A stretch of DNA of 64,000 nt from Halosimplex aquaticum. Its GTDB lineage: Archaea > Halobacteriota > Halobacteria > Halobacteriales > Haloarculaceae. A program made the position numbers and the translations under genes. Positions 45,580 through 55,067 of this stretch are shown here, one piece after another. Location of the stretch: positions 2,356,001 through 2,420,000 of the forward strand of contig NZ_CP118158.1 in the NCBI RefSeq assembly GCF_028747785.1, written 5' to 3'. How positions within the stretch are numbered: the first letter of the stretch is position 1; the number at the start of each line of letters is the position of its first letter. Under the pieces are notes generated by a model. The model saw only the letters and a program-made list of their open reading frames with translations. It was not told the DNA's origin and did no database searches.

Positions 45580-45911
45580 CGGTGAAGTCGGGCGAATGGA
45601 ATTCCGAAATTAGACGGTCGCTGACTTCGCTCATCCCCGGTCATATCGCCAGTTACCCCCCGCATGCAGCCTATCTTTGCGGAATATGTGGTCCGGAGAA
45701 CATAAGCGTACGTGATTGTCTGGATAGGTGAACTGATTGGCTGCTTCTCTGTATCGTATATCCGTTTCTGACCGAGGAGAGAATTGCCTATAGTGGGCCG
45801 CTCCAGTTTATACATCTTGTATTATAATTATGGGGCGTAAGGACAACGAATTTATGTTCTTGGAGTGTGGTAATGAATTCTGATGGATAAATATCAGGAA
45901 GGGCACACGCC
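45580..45911. other. divergent intergenic region, AT-rich
   Basis: No gene. It is AT-rich, with TTGTATTATAATTATGG at 45818-45834 and ATAAATAT at 45887-45894; the latter is about 20 bases before the sulfatase-like gene. Both divergent promoters should lie here. Confidence 0.5.
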
Positions 45912-47273
45912 ATGAAAGAGAATGCCGTCCTAATCACAGTCGATTCGTTGCGGAGAGATCATCTCACTCCCTATAGTGAGAAATCGCCTGCAGAGACTCC
46001 AAACATCGCGGAATTCTCCAACGATGCCACGGTGTTAAACTCCTTCTGGAGTGGCGGTGTCTCTACCACCCCGTCGATGAAAGTCGCACTGACGGGGGTC
46101 TACGATCAATCCCATTACGACTATGGCCCGTTGCCATCCGAACTCCCCTATTTGCCATCTGTTCTAGGGGACGACGTGACCACGGTGGGGATAAATACAA
46201 ATATACACACTTCCGAAGCAAACGGCTGGGATCGCGGGTGGGACGAGTTTATAGATCTTACGGAGACTGATAGTGGTGTCTCGAACTCTCATCTCCGAGA
46301 GCGTGCTGCTAAGTTGATGAGAAATTTGCCGACGTCGTTCGATCAGCTGGTGAGGACTATCGACCGGTATCGTTCGATGAAACAGGGCGAGCTCCCGTTT
46401 CCGCAGCCGGACGTCATTGTTCCGAAGCTGGATGACGTTCTTAGCGGCGTATCTCCGCCGTTTTTCGTTTGGGTACATCTGATGGATCCGCATTCTCCGT
46501 TCCTTCCTGTATCTAGGAGAGACGAGTACAACGATCTCAGGGTAGCAAAAATACACGGGATTTTAGAGACGAACCAGCAGAAGCTATCCGAAGAAGACCG
46601 AAAATTCGTGAGCCGACTTTATAGATCTCGGGTCGAATCTACGGACGAGCATATCGGAGAGATACTCGATCTACTCGATTCGCACGGTTACTACGATGAT
46701 TCGCTCACGTGGATCGTTGCCGACCACGGCGAAGAATTGGGGGAGAGGGGGTTCATCGGACACAGTCACTTAGGTGCCCCTGAGAACCTTTATGCTGAGA
46801 CCACTCACATTCCAAGTATTCTGCGGGCACCCTCTACCGATATTGAGGGCGGCGTTCCGTCTAGTCATTTAGACATCGTCTCGACTATCGGAGACTGGTT
46901 CGATGTCGACGTCTCGAGCGAATGTATGGGCGATTCGCTGTTGGACGCAGAAGTACGCGACTTCCAGGGACGTGACCTCTGGACGATGAATAGGATGGAC
47001 CCCATCCATTCAGTTAGTGTCACGCAAGGGAAATGGAGGTACATCCACAGGTATGACAGTGACGGTGATACTGTTGAGAACTCTGAGTTGTACGATATAG
47101 AAAACGATCCAAGAATGGAGCGAGACGTCGCCGGGAAAAAACCGGAGATCCTAGACGAACTCCGGCAGCTCTCGGAAGAAAAGATTGCTTGGCTCGAAGA
47201 TAAGCAGAATATTCACAGGGAAATGGACGAGCAGATGGAGTCGAAACTGTCTGATCTGGGGTATATAGAATGA
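45912..47273 (+). CDS. sulfatase-fold (alkaline phosphatase superfamily) hydrolase or transferase
   Basis: 453 residues. The metal-site strand VLITVDSLRRDHLTPY (D11) and the second site WIVADHGEELGERGFIGHSHLG are clear, so the fold is secure. At the catalytic position, however, the sequence is STTPSMK where true sulfatases have C/S-x-P-x-R: a Thr takes the place of the Cys/Ser and there is no Arg. Maturation to formylglycine is therefore unlikely. It may be a phosphodiesterase or phospho-group transferase acting on the glycan, with a Thr or Ser nucleophile. No membrane segment or signal is seen. It has its own promoter within the glycan locus. Confidence 0.8.
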   Translation: MKENAVLITVDSLRRDHLTPYSEKSPAETPNIAEFSNDATVLNSFWSGGVSTTPSMKVALTGVYDQSHYDYGPLPSELPYLPSVLGDDVTTVGINTNIHTSEANGWDRGWDEFIDLTETDSGVSNSHLRERAAKLMRNLPTSFDQLVRTIDRYRSMKQGELPFPQPDVIVPKLDDVLSGVSPPFFVWVHLMDPHSPFLPVSRRDEYNDLRVAKIHGILETNQQKLSEEDRKFVSRLYRSRVESTDEHIGEILDLLDSHGYYDDSLTWIVADHGEELGERGFIGHSHLGAPENLYAETTHIPSILRAPSTDIEGGVPSSHLDIVSTIGDWFDVDVSSECMGDSLLDAEVRDFQGRDLWTMNRMDPIHSVSVTQGKWRYIHRYDSDGDTVENSELYDIENDPRMERDVAGKKPEILDELRQLSEEKIAWLEDKQNIHREMDEQMESKLSDLGYIE

Positions 47274-47434
47274 GGGTCTCTTCTTGTGTAGTGTATTCAC
47301 TGGGCAGGTCGAGCAGCCCTCATACTTAATTACCCTCGCCCCCAAACCCTTCTCTATTGGTATTTCAGGATGTATAGAAATTCGTTCAGATAGAAAACTA
47401 TTACAAAGCCGACCGCGATTTGCTATCTGTGCGA

Positions 47435-48457
47435 ATGGACATTAATTGGACAAATAAATCCGTCCTCGTCACCGGTGGTGCGGGCTTTATCGGCTCGTTC
47501 CTCACTGAGGAACTAGTCGATCGAGGCGCGGACGTAGTTGTCGCGGATAACCTCTCACGTGGCGGGTTAGAGAAGATCGAACACCTGCTCGACGATATCG
47601 AATTCCGGTCGCTGGACCTGACGACACACAAAGGCTGTGTCGAAGCGACGGAGGGCGTGGACTACGTCTTTCATCTCGCGGCCAGTGTGGGAGGCATCCA
47701 TTACATCAAACGAGAGAATGTGAACGGCTTGACTCCGAGCGTGCTGATGAACCAGCACATGCTCGAAGCGGCCCGCATCAACGACGTGGACCGCTTCCTC
47801 TTCGCTTCGAGCGCCTGTATTTACCGCCAACAACACGACGACCTGAACCTATTCAGCGAGGATCAGGCGATCCCGGCGAACCCGCACAGCACGTACGGCT
47901 GGGCGAAAGTACTCGGCGAGGTAGCCTGTGACGCATACCAGACGGATACTGACCTGCAAACGAGCAGTGTCCGCATTTTCAACTGTTACGGGCCTCGAGA
48001 GAGCCTGGACCCAGACAGCAGTCACGTCATCCCGTCGCTCTGCCGGAAAGCTATCGAAGAACCACCCGGTGGGTCTATCGAACTGTTCGGTGATGGAACG
48101 CAGGAACGCGGGTTCATTCACGTGACGGATCTCGTCGAGGGGATGCTCGTCGCTATCGAACAGAAGGCCGACGGCGAACCGATCAACCTCGGCAACTCGA
48201 AGGAGGTCGTCAGCATGAACGAGCTCGCGGAGCAGATCATCGAGATATCGGGCAAAGATCTCTCGATCGAACACGACCTCTCGAAGCCGACCGGGACGGA
48301 CAAGTACGCGTGCGACATGGCCAAGATGAAAGACGAACTCGACTGGGAACCCGAGGTATCGCTCGAAGATGGACTCCGCGAGGTCTACGAGTACGCGCAG
48401 ACAGAACTCGATGCGGCAGCTCCCACCGCTACCGCCGACGGGGGTGAGCGGCAATGA
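47435..48457 (+). CDS. NAD-dependent epimerase/dehydratase (NDP-sugar SDR), first of a pair
   Basis: 340 residues from the ATG at 47435, just before the Rossmann strand SVLVTGGAGFIGSFLTEEL (GxxGxxG). Other marks: V-F-H-L-A-A, FASSACIY, and the catalytic Y-x3-K in TYGWAKVLGEV. C-terminal RGFIHVTDLVEGMLVAIE and a sugar-nucleotide-binding region follow. It converts an NDP-sugar (epimerisation, dehydration or decarboxylation; not decided). It overlaps the next SDR gene by ATGA. GC content is back near the host level. Confidence 0.85.
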   Translation: MDINWTNKSVLVTGGAGFIGSFLTEELVDRGADVVVADNLSRGGLEKIEHLLDDIEFRSLDLTTHKGCVEATEGVDYVFHLAASVGGIHYIKRENVNGLTPSVLMNQHMLEAARINDVDRFLFASSACIYRQQHDDLNLFSEDQAIPANPHSTYGWAKVLGEVACDAYQTDTDLQTSSVRIFNCYGPRESLDPDSSHVIPSLCRKAIEEPPGGSIELFGDGTQERGFIHVTDLVEGMLVAIEQKADGEPINLGNSKEVVSMNELAEQIIEISGKDLSIEHDLSKPTGTDKYACDMAKMKDELDWEPEVSLEDGLREVYEYAQTELDAAAPTATADGGERQ

Positions 48458-49473
48458 GCGGGTGGTCCGGCGAACGCGTCCTCGTTACGGGTGGCGCTTC
48501 CTTCATCGGGAGCCACCTTGTCGAAGATCTCGTCGCAGAGGGAGCTGACGTCCGCGTTGCTGACGACCTCTCCAGCGGCGAACCGGAAAACCTCGCGGCT
48601 GTGGATGACGAGATCGAGATCGTAGAGGGCAATCTCAAACGGATGTCTTTCGCCGAGACGGCGACGGAAAACATCGATACCGTCTTCCACCTCGCTGCGG
48701 ACCACGGCGGACGCGGATATATCTCGAACTACCCCGCTAACTGCGCCACGAACATGGCGCTCGACAACGTCGTCTACGAGGCGGCGGCACAGAACGGCGT
48801 CGAACGGATCACGTTCGCCTCGAGTGCCTGCACCTATCCGACGGATATCCAGCAGGAGAAGCAGCGTTTGAGCGAAGACATGGTCAGCTTCGACGAACGC
48901 GGCGGTGCGTACGCAGACGAAGTCTACGGATGGGCCAAACTCATGGGCGAGCGTTCGTTGCGGGCCTATCACGAGCAATACGACATCGATGCGAGTATGG
49001 TGCGTATCTTCACTGCCTACGGGCCTCGCGAGAACGAGACGCACGCGATCGTCGCACTCATGGCCAAGGCGTACGCTGAACAGGACCCCTATCAGATCTG
49101 GGGTGACGGCGAACAGACCCGTAACTTCACCTACGTAAAGGACATCACTCGGGCGCTCCGCCTCGCATCGGAGAACATCACCGATGCGACGCCGGTCAAT
49201 GCCGGAATCCGCGATTACATCACTATCAACGAGGTGGCCGATGCCATCTTCGACAGGCTGGACTGGCATCCTGACGAGATCAATCACATGACGGACAAGC
49301 CGGTCGGCGTCCGTCACCGCGCCGCAGATACGACGCGCGCGGAGGAACTCCTCGGCTGGGAACCGCAGTATTCCCTCGAAGAGGGGATTGAGGCGACTCT
49401 CGACTGGTACGTGGAGAATCGCAACAAAGAGTACGTTCAGGAGAACCTCGAAACGTTACTTCACGAGCGGTAA
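48454..49473 (+). CDS. NAD-dependent epimerase/dehydratase (NDP-sugar SDR), second of a pair
   Basis: 339 residues. VLVTGGASFIGSHLVEDL is the NAD site, VFHLAADHGGRGY and FASSACTYPTD the middle, and VYGWAKLMGE holds Y-x3-K. The C-terminal half has RNFTYVKDITRALRLA. It is clearly related to the protein encoded just upstream (same order of motifs), a probable old duplication with divergence, and is translated by coupling with it. Together they may make one activated sugar in two steps. Confidence 0.85.
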   Translation: MSGWSGERVLVTGGASFIGSHLVEDLVAEGADVRVADDLSSGEPENLAAVDDEIEIVEGNLKRMSFAETATENIDTVFHLAADHGGRGYISNYPANCATNMALDNVVYEAAAQNGVERITFASSACTYPTDIQQEKQRLSEDMVSFDERGGAYADEVYGWAKLMGERSLRAYHEQYDIDASMVRIFTAYGPRENETHAIVALMAKAYAEQDPYQIWGDGEQTRNFTYVKDITRALRLASENITDATPVNAGIRDYITINEVADAIFDRLDWHPDEINHMTDKPVGVRHRAADTTRAEELLGWEPQYSLEEGIEATLDWYVENRNKEYVQENLETLLHER

Positions 49474-49492
49474 TTCCCGCTCACTCGTATCT

Positions 49493-50785
49493 ATGTCTTC
49501 GCAGGAGAAAGAGTACGTTCTCGTTACGGAGTACTTTCACCCCGAGACGGCATCGACCGGCCAGCTCATGACTGATCTCGCCGTCGGGCTGCAGGAGCGT
49601 GGCCTCGATATGACCGTCTATACTGGGCAGCCGAACTACCACAGCGGCGACAACGAAAAACAGCCGCCGATATCGACGCACGAAGGAGTACTGGTCAAAC
49701 GGATCCGGGCGCCGCAGGTCCGCCAGTCGTCGTTCGTCAGACGTGGATTCAACTGGGTGGTGTTCACAGCGTGGATGTTCTTCGCTCTGCTTCTCTCCCA
49801 GCCACGCCGTGAGCGAGAGGTCGTGTTCGTTTCCAACCCACCGTTTTTACCCGTTGCCATGTGGCTCGTCTGCACACTTCGGGGGTGGGATTACACGTAC
49901 ATCGTCTACGATCTGTATCCCGATTTCACCGTCGAAACGGGATACTTCTCCGAAGGAGGGGCAGTTCACACTCTGTGGAGTACGCTCAACGAGTACGCTT
50001 TCGGGGGAGCGAAACACGTCGTCGCACTTGGCCCCGTCATGCGAGAACGGATCGCGAAGTCCGCTGGGCCGGACTTCGATCCGTCGAAGATCGCTATCAT
50101 TCACAACTGGGAAGACGAGAACTTCATCGAGCCGCGAGCGAAGTCGAACAACTGGTTCAGCCAGGAACACGACCTGGTCGATACATTCACCCTTCTCTAC
50201 TCGGGGAACATCGGCGAGAATCACGACCTCGAAACTGTAGTTGAGGCGGCGGCGCGTCTCGACGAGACAGACGACGTCACGCTTCTCATCATCGGTGAAG
50301 GTGACAAAAAAGCGGATATCGTCTCACTGGCCGAGCGGCACGGCTTACGTGGGTCACGGATCAAATTCCTCCCGTATCAGCCACTCGACGATCTCCCGTA
50401 TTCGCTCACCGCTGGGGACGTATCGATCGTCACTGTTCAGGAGGGGATGGAAGGAGTGTGTGTCTCCAGTAAGCTGTATACGGCTCTTGCGGCCGGGCAA
50501 CCAATCCTCGTCATCTCACAGGAACACGACGACGAAGCCCGGATCGTCGATGCCTGTGATGCGGGGATTCAGGCGGCACAAGGAGACAGCGACGCTGTTG
50601 TCTCGGCGATCCGAACCTGGACGGCTGACTTGTCTCTCGTCGACGACCAGGGAACGAATGCGAGAGAAGCGTTCGAATCGTATTTCACGGAGGATCACTC
50701 TGTCGACAGATACTACGCGTTGCTCGACGACAGTCAGTCGGTCGAACCGGATCCGATCACACAGGAATCGTTGATCGAGTCGTAG
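49493..50785 (+). CDS. GT4 glycosyltransferase (WbuB-like)
   Basis: 430 residues from the ATG at 49493. The N-terminal half reads VLVTEYFHPETASTGQLMTDLAVGLQERGLDMTVYTGQPNY, typical of WbuB-type GT4 proteins. It has a hydrophobic hairpin around residues 85-105 (VVFTAWMFFALLL), DYTYIVYDLYPD in the middle, and a donor site VTVQEGMEGVCVSSKLYTALAAGQPIL. It is 20 bases behind the second epimerase gene and likely in the same transcript. Sugar unknown; relatives often transfer N-acetylated amino sugars. Confidence 0.86.
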   Translation: MSSQEKEYVLVTEYFHPETASTGQLMTDLAVGLQERGLDMTVYTGQPNYHSGDNEKQPPISTHEGVLVKRIRAPQVRQSSFVRRGFNWVVFTAWMFFALLLSQPRREREVVFVSNPPFLPVAMWLVCTLRGWDYTYIVYDLYPDFTVETGYFSEGGAVHTLWSTLNEYAFGGAKHVVALGPVMRERIAKSAGPDFDPSKIAIIHNWEDENFIEPRAKSNNWFSQEHDLVDTFTLLYSGNIGENHDLETVVEAAARLDETDDVTLLIIGEGDKKADIVSLAERHGLRGSRIKFLPYQPLDDLPYSLTAGDVSIVTVQEGMEGVCVSSKLYTALAAGQPILVISQEHDDEARIVDACDAGIQAAQGDSDAVVSAIRTWTADLSLVDDQGTNAREAFESYFTEDHSVDRYYALLDDSQSVEPDPITQESLIES

Positions 50786-50863
50786 CTACAGAACGCGCGA
50801 AACGACTCGGTCACGGTAATTCGAGTTTGGAACGGACGGGCGAAACAAACTGCTATTGGGGGC

Positions 50864-50872
50864 TTATTTATA
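50864..50872 (+). promoter_or_regulatory. TATA-like box of the MoxR operon
   Basis: TTATTTATA lies about 50 bases before the ATG at 50918, which would leave a short leader of roughly 20-25 bases. Confidence 0.5.
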
Positions 50873-50917
50873 CGTGGCTGCGGCAATTTCATTACGACCT
50901 TCGGAGTCGCGAAACAG

Positions 50918-51193
50918 ATGAGTCTGAACCGTCGTCAACGCTTCGTCCACGGAAACCTCGCCTGGATGCTCGCCACAGCGTTCGCACTCGCACTTCTCGA
51001 CGCCCTCACGCTCGAGCTGTTCTTCGTCGTCTCGCTCGTCGGCTTCCTCGTGACGATCGAACTCGTAACCCCAGTGGCAGTCACGCCGCACTGGCGCCGA
51101 CGCCTCCGCTGGCTCGTCGCCCTCGGGCTACTCGTCTTCGGTTATATCGCCGTCCGCAGGATCCTCGCGATCCTGCCGCCGGGGGTGATCTAG
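50918..51193 (+). CDS. small membrane protein of the MoxR operon (91 aa)
   Basis: Three hydrophobic segments: LAWMLATAFALALLDALTL, ELFFVVSLVGFLVTIELV, and WLVALGLLVFGYIAVRRILAIL, joined by a basic loop (HWRRRLR). The stop is followed directly by the ATG of the DUF4350-like gene. A family name is not certain. The gene starts a three-gene set with DUF4350 and MoxR and probably gives a helper membrane subunit. Confidence 0.75.
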   Translation: MSLNRRQRFVHGNLAWMLATAFALALLDALTLELFFVVSLVGFLVTIELVTPVAVTPHWRRRLRWLVALGLLVFGYIAVRRILAILPPGVI

Positions 51194-52300
51194 ATGGCAC
51201 CGCCGTGGCGGAACATCTCTCACCCTCGTGTGCTCGCCATCTCCCTCGCGCTCGTTCTCACAGTAACGCTCCTCTACGGCGGGATCACGTCGACCACGGC
51301 GTTCGGCGCCTACAACTCGGCGTGGGACGGTGCAGCCGATCTCAGAGACCTCACAAACCAGGGCGATGGCGAGACGGTCTTCGTCCGGAACACGCGCGCC
51401 TACGCAGATCACTCGCCGAACGAGTCGGTCAGTTTCGTCCTCTCGCCCGACGGCTCGTACGACACGCGGGACGCCCAGCGCGTCGAGTCGTTCGTCCGTG
51501 CCGGAGGCACGCTCGTCGTCGCCGAAGACTTCGGTCCCGGGTCGAACGCGCTTCTCGCTGACGTCGGCGCACAGGCGCGTTTCGGTGGCGGTCTGCTCCG
51601 TGACGAACACCGTTACGACGTTACGCCGACGTTCCCGCTCGCTAACAACCTCACCGAACACCCTTACACTGCTGACGTCGATCGGCTGACGCTCAATCGC
51701 GGAACCCCGGTCGAGCCCGGAAACGCGACCGTCCTCGCGACGACGACGAACTACAGCTACGTCGACGCGAACCAGAACGGGGGACTCGACGACAGCGAGA
51801 CGATGCAGCAGTACCCGGTCGCCACGGTCGAGCAGCTCGGCGGCGGTGAAGTGGTCGCCGTCGGCGACCCGAGTCTGTTCATCAACGCGATGCTCGAACG
51901 GCCGGGCAACCGGCAGTTCGCCCGCAACCTGCTCGCCGCGCACAGCGTTCGACTCGTCGATACCTCCCACCTCGATACGCTACCACCGCTCGTCCGCGCG
52001 CAGTTCGTACTACGAGACACACCAGTCTTGCAGACCGCTGTCGGTTTCTCGCTGGTCGTCCTCGTCGTGTACCTGAGCCAAGCGGCGAGCCTGGCAAGTG
52101 CGCTTCGGCGGCGACTCACTCCTGGCCGGCCCGCGACCGACCTCGATCGAACCGCGCTACCCGAGCGGCTGGAGGGCGCCGATCGATCGGCACTCGAAGC
52201 GTGGATCCGCGAGCGCCACCCCGACTGGGACCCCGAGCGCGTGGTGCGAGTGACGGACAGCGTTATCAACGAGACAGCGGAAGGAGGAACCGATGACTGA
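51194..52300 (+). CDS. DUF4350-type membrane-anchored protein
   Basis: 368 residues. A first membrane helix (VLAISLALVLTVTLLYGGI) is followed by TTAFGAYNSAWDGAADLRDL, the usual opening of DUF4350 proteins. The outside domain has an amidotransferase-like fold: VESFVRAGGTLVVAEDFGPGSNALLADVG and GGGEVVAVGDPSLFINAMLE. A second helix (TAVGFSLVVLVVYLSQAASL) returns to the inside, and a soluble tail of about 85 residues follows. It overlaps MoxR by 8 bases. Role unknown; in many microbes it travels with MoxR and DUF58. Confidence 0.82.
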   Translation: MAPPWRNISHPRVLAISLALVLTVTLLYGGITSTTAFGAYNSAWDGAADLRDLTNQGDGETVFVRNTRAYADHSPNESVSFVLSPDGSYDTRDAQRVESFVRAGGTLVVAEDFGPGSNALLADVGAQARFGGGLLRDEHRYDVTPTFPLANNLTEHPYTADVDRLTLNRGTPVEPGNATVLATTTNYSYVDANQNGGLDDSETMQQYPVATVEQLGGGEVVAVGDPSLFINAMLERPGNRQFARNLLAAHSVRLVDTSHLDTLPPLVRAQFVLRDTPVLQTAVGFSLVVLVVYLSQAASLASALRRRLTPGRPATDLDRTALPERLEGADRSALEAWIRERHPDWDPERVVRVTDSVINETAEGGTDD

Positions 52301-53276
52301 CCCGTCGGAGCTGTACGCCGACGTCGAAGCCGAGATCGGGACGCTCCTCATCGGCATGGAAGAGCAGATCGAGTTGCTGACGATCGCGGCGCTGACTCGC
52401 GGTCACGTCCTCCTGGAGGGCGTTCCGGGGGTCGCGAAGACGTCACTGGCCAACGTCTTCGCGACGGCGACCGGCCTGGACTACAACCGCATCCAGATGA
52501 CGCCCGACACGCTCCCGGCCGACATCACGGGCACGAAGGTCTATCGCGAACAGACGGGCCACTTCGAGGCCCAGCGCGGCCCCGTCTTCGCCAACGTCGT
52601 CGTCGCCGACGAGATCAACCGCGCGACGCCGAAGACACAGTCGGCGCTCCTCGAAGCCATGGAGGAGAATCAGGTGACCATCGAGGGCGACACCTATCCG
52701 CTCCCAGAGATGTTCATGGTCGTTGCGACGCAGAATCCGATCGAAATGGAGGGGGTGTTCGAACTCCCGGAAGCCCAGCGCGATCGCTTCCAGGTAAAGG
52801 TTATGGTCAACCTCCCCTCCCGCGACGACGAACTCTCGCTCATCGAGCGGTTCCACGACGATCCGACGCTGACGCCGGACGACGTCGAACAGGTCGTCGG
52901 TCGCGCGGACCTCCAGCGGGCGCGCGAGATCGTCGCCGACATCCACGTCGACGAGAGCGTCGAGGAGTACATCGTCGACGTCGTCGGCGCGACGCGCGAC
53001 CACCCGGACGTCTCCCACGGGGCCTCGCCGCGCGCGACGCTCGCGTTCCTCAACACCGCGAAGGCCCGCGCGGCCATCGCCGGGCGCGACTACGTCATCC
53101 CCGACGACGTGAAGGCGATGGCGGAACCTATCCTCGTCCACCGACTCATCCTGAGCACCGAGGCGGAACTCGGCGAGGCCGACCGCGCGGCGATCGTCGA
53201 TGACGTGCTGGACTCCGTCGTCCCCCCTGGCGGGGAGCAGTCGGCCGCGGAAGCAGAACCCGTCGAACAGGACTGA
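52293..53276 (+). CDS. MoxR-family AAA+ ATPase
   Basis: 327 residues. Walker A GVPGVAKTS (43-51), Walker B VVVADEINRA (102-111), sensor 1 VVATQNPIEMEGVFELPEAQRDRF, and the winged C-terminal lid with GASPRATLAFLNTAKARAAIAGRDYV are all present. MoxR proteins act as chaperones that insert cofactors or switch on partner complexes with VWA or DUF58 proteins. The DUF58 partner is encoded 1.8 kb away on the other strand. Confidence 0.92.
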   Translation: MTDPSELYADVEAEIGTLLIGMEEQIELLTIAALTRGHVLLEGVPGVAKTSLANVFATATGLDYNRIQMTPDTLPADITGTKVYREQTGHFEAQRGPVFANVVVADEINRATPKTQSALLEAMEENQVTIEGDTYPLPEMFMVVATQNPIEMEGVFELPEAQRDRFQVKVMVNLPSRDDELSLIERFHDDPTLTPDDVEQVVGRADLQRAREIVADIHVDESVEEYIVDVVGATRDHPDVSHGASPRATLAFLNTAKARAAIAGRDYVIPDDVKAMAEPILVHRLILSTEAELGEADRAAIVDDVLDSVVPPGGEQSAAEAEPVEQD

Positions 53277-53529
53277 ACTCCCCTCTTCCTTACTGCCGTA
53301 CACGGGCGACAGCCACGATCCAGAGGCTGTCTTGTGTTCGTCTCCGTACGACCTGGACTCGTCGGCACTGAATCGTCCTCTGGTACCACAGAAGCGGTCA
53401 TACCCCTTAACTCACCGGAACGTCTGCTCGTCTGGCCGGCCCGCAATTGTACTCACACTGGACTAGATCACTGCGCCCGAGTGTGGAGTCTCTAATCCGT
53501 AAGGTGTGTCTCCGTAGAATCGCCGCCGC

Positions 53530-54561
53530 TTACACGTCGTCGGTCGCCGACACGCCGTCGCTCCACCGGACGGTGAGCAGGTGCGCGTCGCGGCCCTCCT
53601 CGACGGCGTCGACCTCGACGGTCACGGCCTCGTCCAGCGCGCGAGCGAGCGCGACGGCGTACAGCGAGACGGCGGGGTTGTCGAAGCGGTCGGCGGGCCC
53701 GTAGACCGTTTCGTTGAGGCCGACCGTGAGCCGCCCCGTCTCGCTCGCGTCGACGCGCGTCCGGTCGAGCAGTTCGAACTGCTCGACGAGGGCGTCGCCC
53801 ACCTGCTCGGCCAGCGGGCCGGGCTGGCCCGGCGGCTGGCCGGGAAGTGCCTCCGTGAACGACTCGTAGAGGGGGCGACCCGTCGGCGCGAACGTCGCGC
53901 CGCGGCCCGCTTCGTCGCGGGGGACGACCAGCGACTCCGTCAGCGCGTCTCTGTCGGGCAACTCGTAATCCTCGTACTGCGGAACGTACAGCCGCACTCG
54001 TTCGCCCGCGTCGCCGACGGGCGCGTAGACGCGCTGCTCGGTGAGCCCGAGTTCGGCGACCAGCGCCGCGCGGTCGTCGGCCATCGTCTCGAACACGCCG
54101 CGACCGACGTCCGCGGCGACGAACCGCTCGGGCGTCAGGTAGAACGTGAGCAGGCCGCCGAACAGCCCGATCGAGCCGAGCACCAAGAGGACGTCCCGGA
54201 GGCTCGGTAACATCGCGGCCCAGGCCACGCCGATGAAGCCGAGCGCAGCCAGCCCGACCGCCGTGCGCCGGTACTGGGCCGTCCGCGCCCGCTCGTAGGT
54301 GGCCTGCAGTCGCCGGTTGCGCTCGCGTAGCCGCTCCAGTTCGACGATCAGTTCGTCCCGTGAGCGTTCGGTCAGATCGTCGGAAGCGGAAGGCGTCGTC
54401 GAGCCGTCCGAATCGTCGGCGGCCGCCAGCGCTCCATCGGTATCGCCGGCGTCTGTCGGCGTCCCGCTGGCCGCCAACTGCGACCTATCACGGCGACCGC
54501 TGTCGCTCGCGCGTCCGGTCGGGGGCTCGGCGCCGTCGCCGCGCACGTCGTCGCCGCTCAT
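53530..54561 (-). CDS. membrane protein with coiled coil, third gene of the DUF58 operon
   Basis: 343 residues. The first 75 are acidic and disordered. A coiled coil follows (DELIVELERLRERNRRLQATYERARTAQYR), then two membrane helices (TAVGLAALGFIGVAWAAML and DVLLVLGSIGLFGGLLTFYL). A soluble domain with LTEQRVYAPVGDAGERVRLYVPQYEDYELP ends the protein. I do not know the family, though the design recurs beside haloarchaeal DUF58 genes. It overlaps the gene before it by ATGA. Confidence 0.75.
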   Translation of the reverse strand: MSGDDVRGDGAEPPTGRASDSGRRDRSQLAASGTPTDAGDTDGALAAADDSDGSTTPSASDDLTERSRDELIVELERLRERNRRLQATYERARTAQYRRTAVGLAALGFIGVAWAAMLPSLRDVLLVLGSIGLFGGLLTFYLTPERFVAADVGRGVFETMADDRAALVAELGLTEQRVYAPVGDAGERVRLYVPQYEDYELPDRDALTESLVVPRDEAGRGATFAPTGRPLYESFTEALPGQPPGQPGPLAEQVGDALVEQFELLDRTRVDASETGRLTVGLNETVYGPADRFDNPAVSLYAVALARALDEAVTVEVDAVEEGRDAHLLTVRWSDGVSATDDV

Positions 54562-55067
54562 CTGTTCTCACCGAACTCGGAGAGGGCGATTAAATCCAGG
54601 GATACGAACCCCGCGGCGCTCGCGACCAGCACCGCGACCACCGCCACCCAGAGGACGTTCGTGAGGCTGTACGCCGCGGCGGCGACGGCGCCGACGAGCG
54701 CGAACGCTATGATCACTGCCAGCGGATCGCGCAACCGGTCGCCGGTGATCGTCGCCGTGAGCAGAAGCCCGCCCAGCGGGGCCAGGGGCAAGACTGTCGA
54801 CGACCGGGGCGCCCCTTCGGGAACGAGCGCGACCGTCGCGACGACGCCGGCGACGAACACGGCGACGTTCGGCGAGACGAGCCAGGCGAGCGCGAGCGCG
54901 CCGGCCGCAGCGACGCCGGTGGCGCCCGCGACCAGCCAGAACGCGGCGCCGACCGCCACGAGGACGAGCGCGTCGACCCAAGAACGCCAGCGGCCGTCGG
55001 TCCAGCCGCGTTCTATCGTGTCCGCGCTCACTCGGTCACCGCCAGTTCGGGTGTTCGTTCGACTCAT
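54558..55067 (-). CDS. membrane protein (169 aa), second gene of the DUF58 operon
   Basis: Start ATG at 55067, which overlaps the DUF58 stop; a longer frame up to 56693 is only an open shadow of the DUF58 gene. After a charged N-terminus there are about five hydrophobic segments, paired closely (ALVLVAVGAAFWLVAGATGVAAAGALALAWLV, NVAVFVAGVVATVALV, then LAVIIAFALVGAVAAAAYSL). No family is named with certainty. It is probably a membrane partner of DUF58. Confidence 0.75.
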   Translation of the reverse strand: MSRTNTRTGGDRVSADTIERGWTDGRWRSWVDALVLVAVGAAFWLVAGATGVAAAGALALAWLVSPNVAVFVAGVVATVALVPEGAPRSSTVLPLAPLGGLLLTATITGDRLRDPLAVIIAFALVGAVAAAAYSLTNVLWVAVVAVLVASAAGFVSLDLIALSEFGENR

